From: an uncultured Arachnia sp.
GTDB lineage: Bacteria; Actinomycetota; Actinomycetes; Propionibacteriales; Propionibacteriaceae
DNA length: 64,000 nucleotides
Direction of reading: 5' to 3'
NCBI GenBank assembly: GCA_934636715.1
Contig: CAKUBE010000002.1
Span: 115,222 to 179,221 of the forward strand
This document shows positions 56,235 through 64,000 of the stretch, one piece after another. The notes under the pieces were generated by a model. The model was not told the DNA's origin and made no database searches. It saw only the letters and a list, made by a program, of their open reading frames with translations. The position numbers and the translations under genes are program-made. Each line of letters starts with the position of its first letter. Position 1 is the stretch's first letter.

Positions 56235-57083
56235 GTGATCATTGCGGCTGCCGACGGCTCCTCCCTCTCGAATCCCGGGCCCGCGGGGTGGGCCTGGTAC
56301 GTGTCCGACGACATCTGGGCCGCGGGCGGCTGGCCGCACGGCACCAACAACATGGGCGAGCTGATGGCCGTCCTCGACCTCCTGCGCTCGACGGCGCACC
56401 TCGACGAGCCGCTGACCATCCTCTGCGACTCCCAGTACGTCATCAACTCGCTGACCAAGTGGCTGCCGGGATGGAAGCGCAAGGGGTGGAAGAAGGGCGA
56501 TGGGAAGCCGGTGCTCAACGTCGAGCTGATGAAGGACCTCGACAAGGAACTGCGCGGCCGCGATGTCACCTTCGAGTGGGTCAAGGGTCACGCCGGGCAC
56601 CGGATGAACGAGGCCGCCGACGAACGTGCCCGCGCCGCCGCCACCGCCTATCAGCAGGGCCGCGAGCCGGACGCGGGACCCGGGTTCCCGGAGACGGTGC
56701 GCCCCGCGGGTCGGACGGACTTCGCCGTCGGCGCCGTCGAGGAGCAGCCCGACCTGTTCTCGGAGGGCCCGGACGACGACGCCCCTCGCCCCGTCCCCGG
56801 GTCGGCCGCCCCGCGCCAGAAGGCGGCCGTGGTGCGGGCCGCGCGCGCCTTGTTCGACGTCCCGTCCGCGCCGCCGCTGCACCCCGACTTCGTCTGTCAC
56901 CGTGACGGTCTAGAGGCCACCGAGCTGCCCTGGACTGGCCCCGTCGGGGCAGAGCTCATCACCGTCGACGCCCTGGGCCCCGACGCGGCCCTCGTCCGCG
57001 CCCGGATCGACGGCGCCCTGGTCGCCCTGGTCTGGACCCAGCTCCCCGCGGGCTGGCGCCTGCGCTTCGCGTCGCTGGTCTAG
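56235..57083 (+). CDS. Ribonuclease HI with extra C-terminal region
   Basis: A protein of 282 aa. The RNase HI domain (1-140) degrades RNA in RNA-DNA hybrids and has the full catalytic set Asp7, Glu42, Asp65 and Asp129, plus the His loop in KGHAGH. Normal RNase HI is about 150 aa; here a linker (about 150-205) carrying EEQPDLFSEGPDDD leads to a second, folded-looking part (about 205-282, FVCHRDGLEATELPWTGPVG then WTQLPAGWRLRFASLV). That part is not recognised. QPDLF resembles the beta-clamp-binding motif QxxLF, so a sliding-clamp contact is possible. Confidence 0.88.
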   Translation: MIIAAADGSSLSNPGPAGWAWYVSDDIWAAGGWPHGTNNMGELMAVLDLLRSTAHLDEPLTILCDSQYVINSLTKWLPGWKRKGWKKGDGKPVLNVELMKDLDKELRGRDVTFEWVKGHAGHRMNEAADERARAAATAYQQGREPDAGPGFPETVRPAGRTDFAVGAVEEQPDLFSEGPDDDAPRPVPGSAAPRQKAAVVRAARALFDVPSAPPLHPDFVCHRDGLEATELPWTGPVGAELITVDALGPDAALVRARIDGALVALVWTQLPAGWRLRFASLV

Positions 57084-57089
57084 GAGTGC

Positions 57090-57117
57090 GATGTTGGTTC
57101 AGATCTGAACCAACATC
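57090..57117. terminator. Perfect 28-bp palindrome between convergent genes
   Basis: GATGTTGGTTCAGA (57090-57103) and TCTGAACCAACATC (57104-57117) are exact inverted copies with no spacer, 6 bp after the RNase HI stop. A bidirectional terminator role is inferred from position. There is no T tract, so a protein-binding site is also possible. Confidence 0.6.
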
Positions 57118-57142
57118 CGACTCTTACCGGCGATCATGGCCG

Positions 57143-57862
57143 CTACTCGCCCAGCGGGGAGCTGCAGAACAGGATGCCCCCGTAGGCGCAGCCGAGGTCC
57201 TCCTCGAAGTAGTTGTCGTTCCGGGTGAGGACGAGGTAGGTCCGCTCGGGGTCGAACCCTGTCACGCCCGCCTCGCGGATGAGCCGCCGGTCCGCGAAGG
57301 CGTCGCTCACCGCGTACGCCACGACGTCGCTGATCAGGACGGTGTCGTCGATGGCCTCGTGCGGGTCTGAGGGGAGGTCCCGAGCGAGGAAGAGTTCGTC
57401 GCCGTCGTCGACCGCCTTGCCCACGGGCTCGGGATAGTCGCCGGTGAAGAGGTGCTCGTACCGGTCACCGCTGTCGATCCGCGGGCGAATGCTGTCGTGT
57501 TCGGTCAGCTCGAAGAAGGTCACGGAGGCGATCTGGCAGTGGTAGACGTAGGTGACGGCCACCCAGCCTTGATCCTGGTGGTCGGCGTAGCAGATGTCGT
57601 AGGACGCGGAGTAGGCCGGCTCGCGCCTGAGTGCGGCCCCGAGTTTCGCGGTTGCCTGGTCCTGGTCTGCCTCGATGCGCGCCGACGCCTGCGCGTAGGC
57701 CTCCCGGGAGGCCGCCGCCAGCTGCCCGGGCAAGAGCGCCCGTTGCACAGCGGGTGCGACAAGGAAATAGAGCACGGCCGCAACGGTGAGCACGGCAATG
57801 ATGATGAACCCGATCCGGCCGCGGGACCGCTTCCGGGAGGCATCAGGCAGGGGAGTCGACAT
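57143..57862 (-). CDS. Single-pass membrane protein, unknown function
   Basis: A protein of 239 aa starting MSTPLPDASRKRSRGRIGF, with one membrane helix (about 17-38) and an extracytoplasmic remainder. Cysteines occur in the pairs YDICYAD, YHCQIA, LGCAYGG and FCSSP, which may form disulfides. There is no recognised family. It follows the YchJ-like gene by 11 bp, so the two are probably co-transcribed. Confidence 0.75.
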   Translation of the reverse strand: MSTPLPDASRKRSRGRIGFIIIAVLTVAAVLYFLVAPAVQRALLPGQLAAASREAYAQASARIEADQDQATAKLGAALRREPAYSASYDICYADHQDQGWVAVTYVYHCQIASVTFFELTEHDSIRPRIDSGDRYEHLFTGDYPEPVGKAVDDGDELFLARDLPSDPHEAIDDTVLISDVVAYAVSDAFADRRLIREAGVTGFDPERTYLVLTRNDNYFEEDLGCAYGGILFCSSPLGE

Positions 57863-57873
57863 GGCCGCGTCTC

Positions 57874-58254
57874 TCACTCGTGGGTGCCGTCGACGTACAG
57901 CCAACGACCGTTGACAAGCGCGAAGCGGCTGCGCTCGCGCAGGACTCCCGAGTCGCCGTCGGCATCGCGCCAGGACGCGGCGAACGCGACGATGCCCGTG
58001 GCGTCCCAGGCTTTGCCTGCCTCGGTCGCCTCGACGACGAGTCCGGTCCAGGTCGTACCGCCGTCGAGGGCGAGACTCGTGGGCCGGGTCGTGGGGTGCC
58101 AGGTGGCGAGCAGGTAGTCGGCGAGGCCCAACGCGAAGGCGGCGTAGCGCGACCGCATCAGGGCGACCGCCGTCGGCGCGGGTCGGCCCGCGTGGAAGCG
58201 TCCACAACAGGCCGGGTATGGCTTTCCGGTGTCGCACGGGCAGGGCTCGGTCAC
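57874..58254 (-). CDS. YchJ/UPF0225-family SEC-C motif protein
   Basis: A protein of 126 aa from GTG 58254. The N-terminal zinc-binding SEC-C motif (PCPCDTGKPYPACCGRFH) is followed by an NTF2-like YchJ domain (ALMRSRYAAFALGLADYLLA to the end). The biochemical role is unknown; SEC-C modules bind zinc and often contact ribosomes or SecB-like partners. TAGGGT is 6 nt before the GTG. Confidence 0.88.
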   Translation of the reverse strand: MTEPCPCDTGKPYPACCGRFHAGRPAPTAVALMRSRYAAFALGLADYLLATWHPTTRPTSLALDGGTTWTGLVVEATEAGKAWDATGIVAFAASWRDADGDSGVLRERSRFALVNGRWLYVDGTHE

Positions 58255-58260
58255 ACGGAC

Positions 58261-58304
58261 ACCCTATGTGCTTCCTTGCCTCGTGCCCCGGGTCCGTCTA
58301 GTCT
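58261..58304. promoter_or_regulatory. Two divergent leaderless promoters
   Basis: On the minus strand TAGGGT (58266-58261) is 6 nt before GTG 58254. On the plus strand TAGTCT (58299-58304) is 6 nt before ATG 58311. The two start codons are only 56 bp apart. Confidence 0.55.
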
Positions 58305-58310
58305 GGGCGC

Positions 58311-58700
58311 ATGGTTAGTTACTCTACTAACACACCAATAGGGCAGGGCGAAGAAGATGCTCCCCTCTTCCTGCAGGTGGCGCGCCGGATCGCCGACGAC
58401 ATCGTCGACGGCACGCTCGCCGAGGGAGACCAGGTCCCTTCGATAAACGAGTTCGCCTCGTTCTGGAGGATCAATCCGGCAACGGCTCTCAAGGGGATGG
58501 CGCAGCTGGTGTCCGAGGGGATCCTCTACAAGCAGCGGGGGATCGGCACCTTCGTCGCCGTCGGCGCGCGCTCCCGCTTGGTCGAGCAGAGGCGCGCCAC
58601 CTTCCGTCAGCGGTTCGTCCGGCCGCTGCTGGCCGAAGCCGCCCGGCTGGGGCTCACCCCCGCCCAGGTGGAGGAACTCATCTCGCAGGAGGAAGCATGA
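58311..58700 (+). CDS. YtrA-subfamily GntR regulator
   Basis: A protein of 129 aa: an N-terminal GntR winged helix (about 18-85, PLFLQVARRIADDIVDGTLA, QVPSINEFASFWRINPATAL, KQRGIGTFVAVGA) and a short helical tail (about 90-129) as in YtrA regulators, which control ABC transporters. It begins leaderless at ATG 58311. A perfect dyad lies within its first codons. The stop overlaps the ATPase gene by 4 bp, so it heads a four-gene exporter operon and most likely represses it. Confidence 0.9.
   Translation: MVSYSTNTPIGQGEEDAPLFLQVARRIADDIVDGTLAEGDQVPSINEFASFWRINPATALKGMAQLVSEGILYKQRGIGTFVAVGARSRLVEQRRATFRQRFVRPLLAEAARLGLTPAQVEELISQEEA
58314..58331. promoter_or_regulatory. GntR operator inside the first codons of its own gene
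   Basis: GTTAGT-TACTCT-ACTAAC is a perfect dyad that starts 3 bp after the start of the ATG. With a leaderless start it occupies about +4 to +21 of the transcript, so the bound repressor would block initiation or early elongation. Confidence 0.7.
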
Positions 58701-59536
58701 GCCGCGATGTCGTCGTCGACGATCTATCCGTGACCTACTCGTCGTGGCGGGGAGCGACCGACGCCCTGGCCGGGGTCAGCCTCGTTCTTGGCGAGCCGGC
58801 CATCGTCGGGCTGGTCGGCAGGAACAGGGCAGGCAAGTCCACCCTGCTGCGCGTACTCGCGGGGCGGGAGCCGAGGTACCGGGGAGAGGCGTCGGTGTTC
58901 GGGCGGCCGGCGCCGAGGGCGATGGGCCAGGCGATCGTCGCGGGCGACCGCTGGCCGTTCGCCGCCGGGCAGACGTTCAAAACCCTCGCGCGACACCTCG
59001 GGCGCGTCCATCCGGGGTTCGACTACACACGTTTCCAGGCGATGATGAAGCGCTTCGGCGTCGACCCGCATTCATCCGTGCAGAGCCGCGGCTCGGTGAG
59101 CTCCGGCTTGGCGTGCCTCGCCCTCGCCGCCCGCGCGCCGCTCACCATGCTCGACGAGCCGATGCTCGGCATGGACGCGCCGTCGCGCAAGACCATCGCC
59201 GAGATCGTCGTCGAGGAGCAGGCGGAGGCGCCGCGAATCATCGTGATGTCGACGCACTTGATCGACGAGGTCGCCGACCTGTTCGAGCGGGTGCTCGTCC
59301 TGGAGGGCGGCCGACTGCGCGCCGACGCGGACCCGTCGGTGCTCGTGTCGCAGTACCGGCGGGTCGAGGGCGCCCATGACGACGTCGCCAGGCTCCGCAT
59401 CGTCGGCGATGTCGCGCGGCTCGGCAACCGTGCGGAGGCTATCGCCGAGGCCGACGCGCTGCCCGACACGGTCCGGGCATACCCCGTCGGCCTGCAGGAC
59501 CTGGTCACGGCGCTCACCGGCCCGCAGCTCGGATAG
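58697..59536 (+). CDS. ABC transporter ATP-binding protein (Ytr type)
   Basis: A protein of 279 aa. The P-loop reads GRNRAGKST, with Arg in place of the usual Gly in NGAGKST but still matching GxxxxGKS. The signature region is altered (RGSVSSGLACLALAA instead of LSGGQ), while Walker B LTMLDEPMLGMD and the switch histidine STHLIDEV are normal. ATP binding is likely and hydrolysis plausible but possibly weak. It overlaps the regulator and serves the two permeases downstream. Confidence 0.88.
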   Translation: MSRDVVVDDLSVTYSSWRGATDALAGVSLVLGEPAIVGLVGRNRAGKSTLLRVLAGREPRYRGEASVFGRPAPRAMGQAIVAGDRWPFAAGQTFKTLARHLGRVHPGFDYTRFQAMMKRFGVDPHSSVQSRGSVSSGLACLALAARAPLTMLDEPMLGMDAPSRKTIAEIVVEEQAEAPRIIVMSTHLIDEVADLFERVLVLEGGRLRADADPSVLVSQYRRVEGAHDDVARLRIVGDVARLGNRAEAIAEADALPDTVRAYPVGLQDLVTALTGPQLG

Positions 59537-59544
59537 GAGACATC

Positions 59545-60188
59545 GTGCGAACCATCCTCTCGATCCTGTCCGCGATGGGCGGCCGCGCCGGCTGGCGTTG
59601 GTGGTCGCCGGTGGCTGTCTTCCTGGGGCTCACGCTGCTCACGTATCTCTGGGCGCAGGCGTTCGCGGCACCCGGCGAGGCGCGCTACTTCGGCACATCG
59701 TGGGCGTTCCTGATCCTCGTCTTCTTCCACTCCGGCGTGCAATGGCAGGCGACGCCGTTCGCGCTGTCGCTCGGTCACCGTCGGGGCGACGTCTACCTGG
59801 TGGCCGCCGCATCGACGATTCTGTTCACGATGGGCGCCGGATGGGCCGGCTTCCTCGCGGCGAAGGCGGAGTTCGCGGTCGTAGGTCCCGACGCCCCGCG
59901 TCTGTTCGCGGGCTTGGAGGTGTTCGGTGGAACGCAGTTGCCGCTTGGCCCCCTTCCCTCGCCGTGCTCATGGGCGCGATCGCGATCGGAGGCATGCGCT
60001 GGGGGCGCAGCGGCGCCCTCGTCTCGCTCGTCGCGGCGTTCCTCCTGTACTCGGCGCTGGCCGACGGGCTCTCCGGCGCCGCGGCGGTCACTCGCATCGG
60101 AGGCCTCGGTGTGATCATCGGCGTCATGGCATTGGTTCTGGTCCCGGTGGGCGCCGGATGGCTGATCTACCGGAAGGTCCCGGTATGA
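59545..60188 (+). pseudogene. ABC permease gene split by a one-base frameshift
   Basis: From GTG 59545 (with TAGGAGA upstream) the frame encodes a membrane protein to about residue 138, then turns into non-membrane Arg/Ser-rich sequence. The hydrophobic continuation ([47 protein letters not shown]) is in another frame and ends at 60188 in the normal 4-bp overlap with the next gene. The two frames join cleanly at CCCCC (59949-59953): one more C would give FGGTQLPLGPPSLAVLMG, parallel to [20 protein letters not shown] in the sister permease. Restored length is about 214 aa. Natural mutation, slippage-based switching or a sequencing error are all possible. Confidence 0.8.
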
Positions 60189-60865
60189 AGGGCGTGCGGT
60201 CTGTGGCCGGTATCGTCTCGGCACTCGGCTGGCGGTGGGGTGTGCTCTGGTGGGCGCCGTTCGCGGTATTCCTGCTCCTCGCTGCTCGGGCGCGTCTCGT
60301 CGTCGGCGATTGGGAAGTCAATCCCGGCTACTTCTCGCATCACGACGTGGCTGCCACCTGGTACCTGTATCTCACGCTGGCACAGGTCCCCGTGCTGTGG
60401 CTGCGAACGCGCTTCGCGATCGGCCTCGGGTATGACCGCCGCGCTGTCTTCTTCGTCGTTGCGCTGGCCACGGCCGCGCTCGTCGCTGTGGAGGTGTTGC
60501 TCAACGCTTCTGCCACCCATCTTGAGGTGCTCGCCCAGGGGGATCAGGGTGTGCTCGTCACATCCACCGGTATCGGCAAGTTCCCTGAGCCGGGGCCGCC
60601 CCCGCTCATCTCCTTCGGCGCTGTCCTCGCGCTGACTTTCGGGCCGCCGATCGCCGCTGCCTTGGGGCTCACCACCTCGTGGGCTCTGCGCTGGGGCGCG
60701 GTGGGTGTCGTCGTCGGTGTGCTCGCGTCGCTCGCCTTCTTCAGCATTGCCTTCCTCGTCGTCGCGGCGATGCCCATGGTGGGCACTGTGCCCGTGGCCC
60801 CGACGATCGTGTCGGCGGCGCTGATGGCCGCGACATGGCCGGCCGTCCGGAGCCAGCCGGTCTGA
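60185..60865 (+). CDS. ABC transporter permease (Ytr type), six membrane segments
   Basis: A protein of 226 aa with about six membrane helices, homologous to the frameshifted gene upstream: [20 protein letters not shown] compares with GRAGWRWWSPVAVFLGLTLL, and [20 protein letters not shown] with LSLGHRRGDVYLVAAASTIL. It probably pairs with that protein in the membrane. Start ATG 60185 overlaps the previous stop (ATGA). Confidence 0.82.
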   Translation: MKGVRSVAGIVSALGWRWGVLWWAPFAVFLLLAARARLVVGDWEVNPGYFSHHDVAATWYLYLTLAQVPVLWLRTRFAIGLGYDRRAVFFVVALATAALVAVEVLLNASATHLEVLAQGDQGVLVTSTGIGKFPEPGPPPLISFGAVLALTFGPPIAAALGLTTSWALRWGAVGVVVGVLASLAFFSIAFLVVAAMPMVGTVPVAPTIVSAALMAATWPAVRSQPV

Positions 60866-60910
60866 CACCAGCCGGGGAGGCCGTCGCCTGTGGGTGGTCT
60901 GTTGCGACGA

Positions 60911-60916
60911 TAGGAT
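60911..60916 (+). promoter_or_regulatory. -10 box TAGGAT, leaderless metG
   Basis: TAGGAT is 7 nt before ATG 60924. The start codon at 60894, in frame upstream, lies before this box and is rejected. Confidence 0.6.
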
Positions 60917-60923
60917 GACGCGC

Positions 60924-62705
60924 ATGAGTCGTGTTCTTGCCGCTGTCGCTTGGCCTTATGCCAACGGGCCCCGTCATATCGGTCACGTGTCGGGCTTCGG
61001 TGTCCCCTCCGATGTGTTCTCGCGGTACATGCGCATGGCCGGGCACGACGTGCTCATGGTCTCTGGGTCCGACGAGCACGGAACGGCGATCCAGGTGAAG
61101 GCCGACGCGGAGGGGCTCACCGCCCGCGAGACCGCAGACAAGTACCACGCGCAGATCGTCGCCGACCTGCAGGGCCTCGGCCTGTCCTACGACCTCTACA
61201 CGCGCACGACGACGCCCAACCACTACGCCGTCGTCCAGGAGATGTTCACCGCGCTGTACAACAACGGCTACATCGTCGCGAAGGTCCAGATGGGCGCCAT
61301 CTCGCCGTCGACCGGCCGCACGCTTCCGGACCGCTTCATCGAGGGCACCTGTCCGCTCTGCGGATACGACAACGCGCGCGGTGACCAGTGCGACAACTGC
61401 GGCAACCAGCTCGACCCGGCGGACCTGATCAACCCGAAGTCGAAGATCAACGGCGAGACTCCCGAGTTCATCGAGACGGAGCATTTCTTCCTCGACCTGC
61501 CGAAGGTCGCGCCGCAGCTGAGCGAATGGCTCGACAGCCGCGAGGACTGGCGCCCGAACGTGCTCAAGTTCTCGCACAACCTCCTGAAGGAGATCCGCGA
61601 GCGCGCCATCACCCGCGACCTCGACTGGGGTGTCCCCATCCCGCTCGACGGCTGGCGCGACGCCCCGATGAAGCGCATCTACGTGTGGTTCGACGCCGTG
61701 ATCGGCTACCTGTCGGCCTCCGTCGAGTGGGCGAAGCGCTCGGGACACCCGGAGGCGTGGCGCGCGTTCTGGAACGACGCCGAGGCGCTCAGCTACTACT
61801 TCATGGGCAAGGACAACATCGTCTTCCACTCCGTCATCTGGCCCGGCATCCTGCTCGGCGCCAACGGCCAGGGAGAGTTGGGCGGCGAGATCCGTCCGGC
61901 GCTGGGCGAGCTGCAGCTGCCCACGGAGGTCGTGAGCTCGGAGTTCATGACGATGAAGGGCTCGAAGGTGTCGTCGTCGCGTGGCGCGTCCATCTTCGTC
62001 GGCGACTTCCTCGCCGAGTTCGGCCCCGACGCCCTGCGCTACTACATCGCCGTCGCGGGCCCGGAGAACCAGGACACCGACTTCACCTGGGAGGAGTTCG
62101 TCCGCCGCACGAACTTCGAGCTGGCCAACGAGTGGGGCAACCTCGTCAACCGCTCGATCTCCATGGCGCACAAGAACAACGGCGGCATTCCCGCCGCCGC
62201 AGAGCTGACTGACGACGACCAGGCACTCCTCGACGCGGCCGCGGCTGCGTTCGACGTGGTCGGCGAGCACATCGCCGCGCGCCGCTTCAAGGCGGGCATC
62301 ACCGAGGCGATGCGCATCGTCGGCCTGGCCAACAAGTACGTCTCCGACATGGAGCCGTGGAAGCTGAAGGACGATCCGCGCCGTCGTGACACCGTTCTGC
62401 ACGTCACGCTGCAGGTGGTCTCCGACTGCAACACGCTGCTGACGCCGTACCTTCCGCACTCGGCGCAGAAGGTGTTCGAGGCGCTCGGGGGAAGCGGCGT
62501 CTGGGCCGCTCAGCCGCAGATCGTCGAGGTCGTCGACGGTGAACTCACCTACCCGACGCTGCAGGGCGATTACGCCGCCCAGCAGGCGAGGTGGGCCTCG
62601 CAGCCGGTCGTGCCCGGAACGCCGCTCGGCAAGCCGTCGCCGCTGTTCGCGAAGCTCGACGAGAAGCTGGGCGAGACCGGCCCGAGCTGGGCTCCCGTCG
62701 GCTGA
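60924..62705 (+). CDS. metG: Methionyl-tRNA synthetase
   Basis: A protein of 593 aa, charging tRNA-Met. The HIGH motif is exact (residues 18-21 in [11 protein letters not shown]). A four-cysteine zinc knuckle is present: Cys143/Cys146 (CPLC) and Cys156/Cys159 (CDNC). The KMSKS loop reads KVSSS at about 348-352 ([13 protein letters not shown]), retaining the first lysine but not the second. The anticodon-binding helical region fills about 400-540. The usual C-terminal tRNA-binding EMAP domain is absent. The start is fixed by the leaderless promoter. Confidence 0.95.
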   Translation: MSRVLAAVAWPYANGPRHIGHVSGFGVPSDVFSRYMRMAGHDVLMVSGSDEHGTAIQVKADAEGLTARETADKYHAQIVADLQGLGLSYDLYTRTTTPNHYAVVQEMFTALYNNGYIVAKVQMGAISPSTGRTLPDRFIEGTCPLCGYDNARGDQCDNCGNQLDPADLINPKSKINGETPEFIETEHFFLDLPKVAPQLSEWLDSREDWRPNVLKFSHNLLKEIRERAITRDLDWGVPIPLDGWRDAPMKRIYVWFDAVIGYLSASVEWAKRSGHPEAWRAFWNDAEALSYYFMGKDNIVFHSVIWPGILLGANGQGELGGEIRPALGELQLPTEVVSSEFMTMKGSKVSSSRGASIFVGDFLAEFGPDALRYYIAVAGPENQDTDFTWEEFVRRTNFELANEWGNLVNRSISMAHKNNGGIPAAAELTDDDQALLDAAAAAFDVVGEHIAARRFKAGITEAMRIVGLANKYVSDMEPWKLKDDPRRRDTVLHVTLQVVSDCNTLLTPYLPHSAQKVFEALGGSGVWAAQPQIVEVVDGELTYPTLQGDYAAQQARWASQPVVPGTPLGKPSPLFAKLDEKLGETGPSWAPVG

Positions 62706-62730
62706 CCTCGGTCTCCGCGAGCTGCGTCCG

Positions 62731-63249
62731 CTACGCGATGGGCGCGTTCCGCCGGGCGTAGGATGCGGCGGCCTGGCTCGAGAGCGCAAGCAGGATCAGG
62801 ATGTCGATGGCCAACGAGTAGATGGTCCCGGCGAAGGTGATGTCCTGCTCGCTCGTAGACCATGCGATGAACGTCGTGGAGATGTCGACGACGGCTGCGA
62901 ACATGACGAGCACGCGCACCCAGTTGTAGCCGAAGAAGATGAGGATGCCGACCACGGCCTGGGCGAGCAGCAGCGTGGCACCGAGCGAGAACACGACCAT
63001 GCGCAGCAGCGGTGCGCCTTCGCGGGCGAAGCCCAGCACCTCGACCGCCGAGTCGACGGCGAGCAGCAGGCCGTCCCAACCGCTCATCAATCCTGCCAAT
63101 ACGACGGCGCCGACGAGGGCGCGGAGGATCACGAGGCTTGCGCCGACGACGGTCGCCGCCGGCCGCGCCATGTTGGGGTCGCGCTGCTCGCGCTGCAGCA
63201 ACCTCGCCCCGGCCTCGAACGCGGGCAGCTTCTCGGGCACGTGGGTCAT
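62731..63249 (-). CDS. Four-helix membrane protein, unknown function
   Basis: A protein of 172 aa. After a charged N-terminus (1-30, MTHVPEKLPAFEAGARLLQR) about four membrane segments follow (33-55, 75-100, 103-125, 135-158). The gene overlaps the upstream LssY-like gene by 4 bp and is convergent with metG. No family is recognised; the pair may form a membrane complex. Confidence 0.75.
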   Translation of the reverse strand: MTHVPEKLPAFEAGARLLQREQRDPNMARPAATVVGASLVILRALVGAVVLAGLMSGWDGLLLAVDSAVEVLGFAREGAPLLRMVVFSLGATLLLAQAVVGILIFFGYNWVRVLVMFAAVVDISTTFIAWSTSEQDITFAGTIYSLAIDILILLALSSQAAASYARRNAPIA

Positions 63250-64000
63250 GCGATGCCCCTGACGTCGATGACGGGTAGGTTCCCGTCGGTGTGGATGGTG
63301 TCGCCGCCGCCGTTGCGGGCGTGGTAGCCGGTCGAGAAGTTCTCGAGGACGCGGATCCGCACGGTGCTGTTGGCCTCGGTGACGGTGTCGACGATGTAGT
63401 CGCGCTCGATGTCGGTGTTCGCGTCGATGCGGTGGGTGATCTGGAGGGTGAAGAACGACAGGCCGACCGACGTGTCGAAGGTGCCTGCAGCGAGCCACTC
63501 CACGCGCTCCCCACCCGGGAGGAGCCAGCCGTCGGGGCAGGGCCAGAAGCGGACGTGGTGCCGCTGCTTGGGGTTGCCGTCCACCTCCTGCTGGTACGCG
63601 AACGCCTGTTGCTTGCCGAAGAGGAACAGTGGACTGACGGGAGCCGCCGGGTAGCTCTGCTGGCGCAGGGTCGAGCGCACCATTCCCCAGGCCGACTGCG
63701 CAGTGATGGGGTGGGCCTTGATCCACCCTGCCTGTTCCATCGCTTTCTGGATCTGTTCGCTCGTGCCCATGAGGGCGAGGTTCACCGGGTCACCGAGGAG
63801 CCCGTCGCTGGTTCGAGTTCGGCCGATGAAGTAGTCGGGAACGTAGATCGTCGTCAGGATGCGGTGCAGGCGAGGCAGCACGAGATAGGCGAGCAGCCCC
63901 CAGAAAAGCACGACGAGGACGACTGGGGTGTGACACTTCTTGTGGACAGTCGTTACCAGGAAGGAACGACGAGACGAGATGTCATCGAAACGCAGGAAGT
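63246..64000 (-). CDS. LssY C-terminal-like membrane protein (5' partial)
   Basis: The frame is open on the minus strand to the window edge, so the true start may lie outside; GTG 63911 is an internal candidate. A membrane helix (HTPVVLVVLFWGLLAYLVLP) precedes a soluble domain with TSDGLLGDPVNLALMG, AGWIKAHPITAQSAWGMVRS, SPLFLFGKQQAFAYQQE, RHHVRFWP and the end FSTGYHARNGGGDTIHTDGN. These motifs are those of the LssY C-terminal domain found with PAP2 or DedA proteins in other bacteria. Function is unknown, perhaps linked to envelope lipids. It is coupled to the downstream four-helix protein. Confidence 0.8.
   Translation of the reverse strand, partial: FLRFDDISSRRSFLVTTVHKKCHTPVVLVVLFWGLLAYLVLPRLHRILTTIYVPDYFIGRTRTSDGLLGDPVNLALMGTSEQIQKAMEQAGWIKAHPITAQSAWGMVRSTLRQQSYPAAPVSPLFLFGKQQAFAYQQEVDGNPKQRHHVRFWPCPDGWLLPGGERVEWLAAGTFDTSVGLSFFTLQITHRIDANTDIERDYIVDTVTEANSTVRIRVLENFSTGYHARNGGGDTIHTDGNLPVIDVRGIA

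Noticed and set aside
60894..60923. Upstream start for metG
   Set aside because: It lies before the TAGGAT -10 box; homologues begin [16 protein letters not shown] at 60924.

Overview
The window reads as chromosomal DNA of a high-GC Gram-positive bacterium (Actinomycetota), most likely of the Propionibacteriales/Propionibacteriaceae type. Reasons seen in the sequence: very high GC at third codon positions, many GTG starts, many leaderless genes (a TANNNT -10 box 6-7 nt before the start codon), PspC-domain sensor kinases, and the actinobacterial order pcrA - M23 peptidase - sucCD - perM-like gene - purN - purH - folD - DUF3017. The genus is an inference. No tRNA, rRNA, IS element, prophage or CRISPR array was recognised, and no gene-free stretch exceeds about 260 bases.

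Layout. 1-1185: a 5'-truncated divergent adenylosuccinate synthetase homologue carrying repeat-derived insertions. 1262-5254: a Nudix-fold regulator, then a TetR-ABC-permease operon with two spaced operators; the permease is interrupted in frame by a MITE-like repeat. 5263-8108: palindromic repeat, cysK, guaA. 8110-11967: envelope-stress block with three PspC-family genes and a sensor kinase/response regulator pair. 12041-16744: PLD phospholipid synthase, helicase pcrA, M23 peptidase. 16939-25341: succinyl-CoA synthetase, an unknown anchored protein, PerM-like membrane protein, purN, purH, folD, DUF3017.

25439-33735: two adjacent carbohydrate units. The first has an ABC importer, a PfkB kinase, a DeoR regulator and a GH4 glycosidase. 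The second has a hydroxypyruvate-isomerase-like enzyme, a Gfo/Idh/MocA dehydrogenase and a divergent LacI regulator. 34920-40090: VKOR, mdh, purU, a CNNM/CorC protein and an APH-fold kinase. 40195-47155: nucleoside uptake and salvage (BMP lipoprotein, ABC ATPase, two permeases, cytidine deaminase, adenosine deaminase). 47203-51560: repeat, GNAT, VOC, GyrI-like and short UvrA-like genes. 51607-56209: amino-sugar block with a GH123/DUF4091-like protein, a GlcNAc/Glc-family PTS EIICBA, and a divergent GntR/UTRA regulator with two DasR/NagR-like operators. 56235-60865: RNase HI with an extra C-terminal region, an unknown membrane protein, a YchJ-like protein, and a YtrA-type GntR-ABC-permease operon whose first permease is frameshifted at a run of five C. 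60924-64000: metG and two membrane proteins, the last running off the window.

The main points outside standard annotation are: (1) two families of dispersed palindromic repeats, one of which lies in frame inside two protein genes; (2) 14 leaderless starts with a canonical -10 box and three with a weaker one, which also correct several start codons; (3) the ABC/PfkB/GH4 plus isomerase/dehydrogenase carbohydrate locus, whose substrate cannot be deduced; (4) operators placed unusually close to, or inside, leaderless coding regions; (5) a one-base poly-C lesion in an otherwise intact exporter operon.
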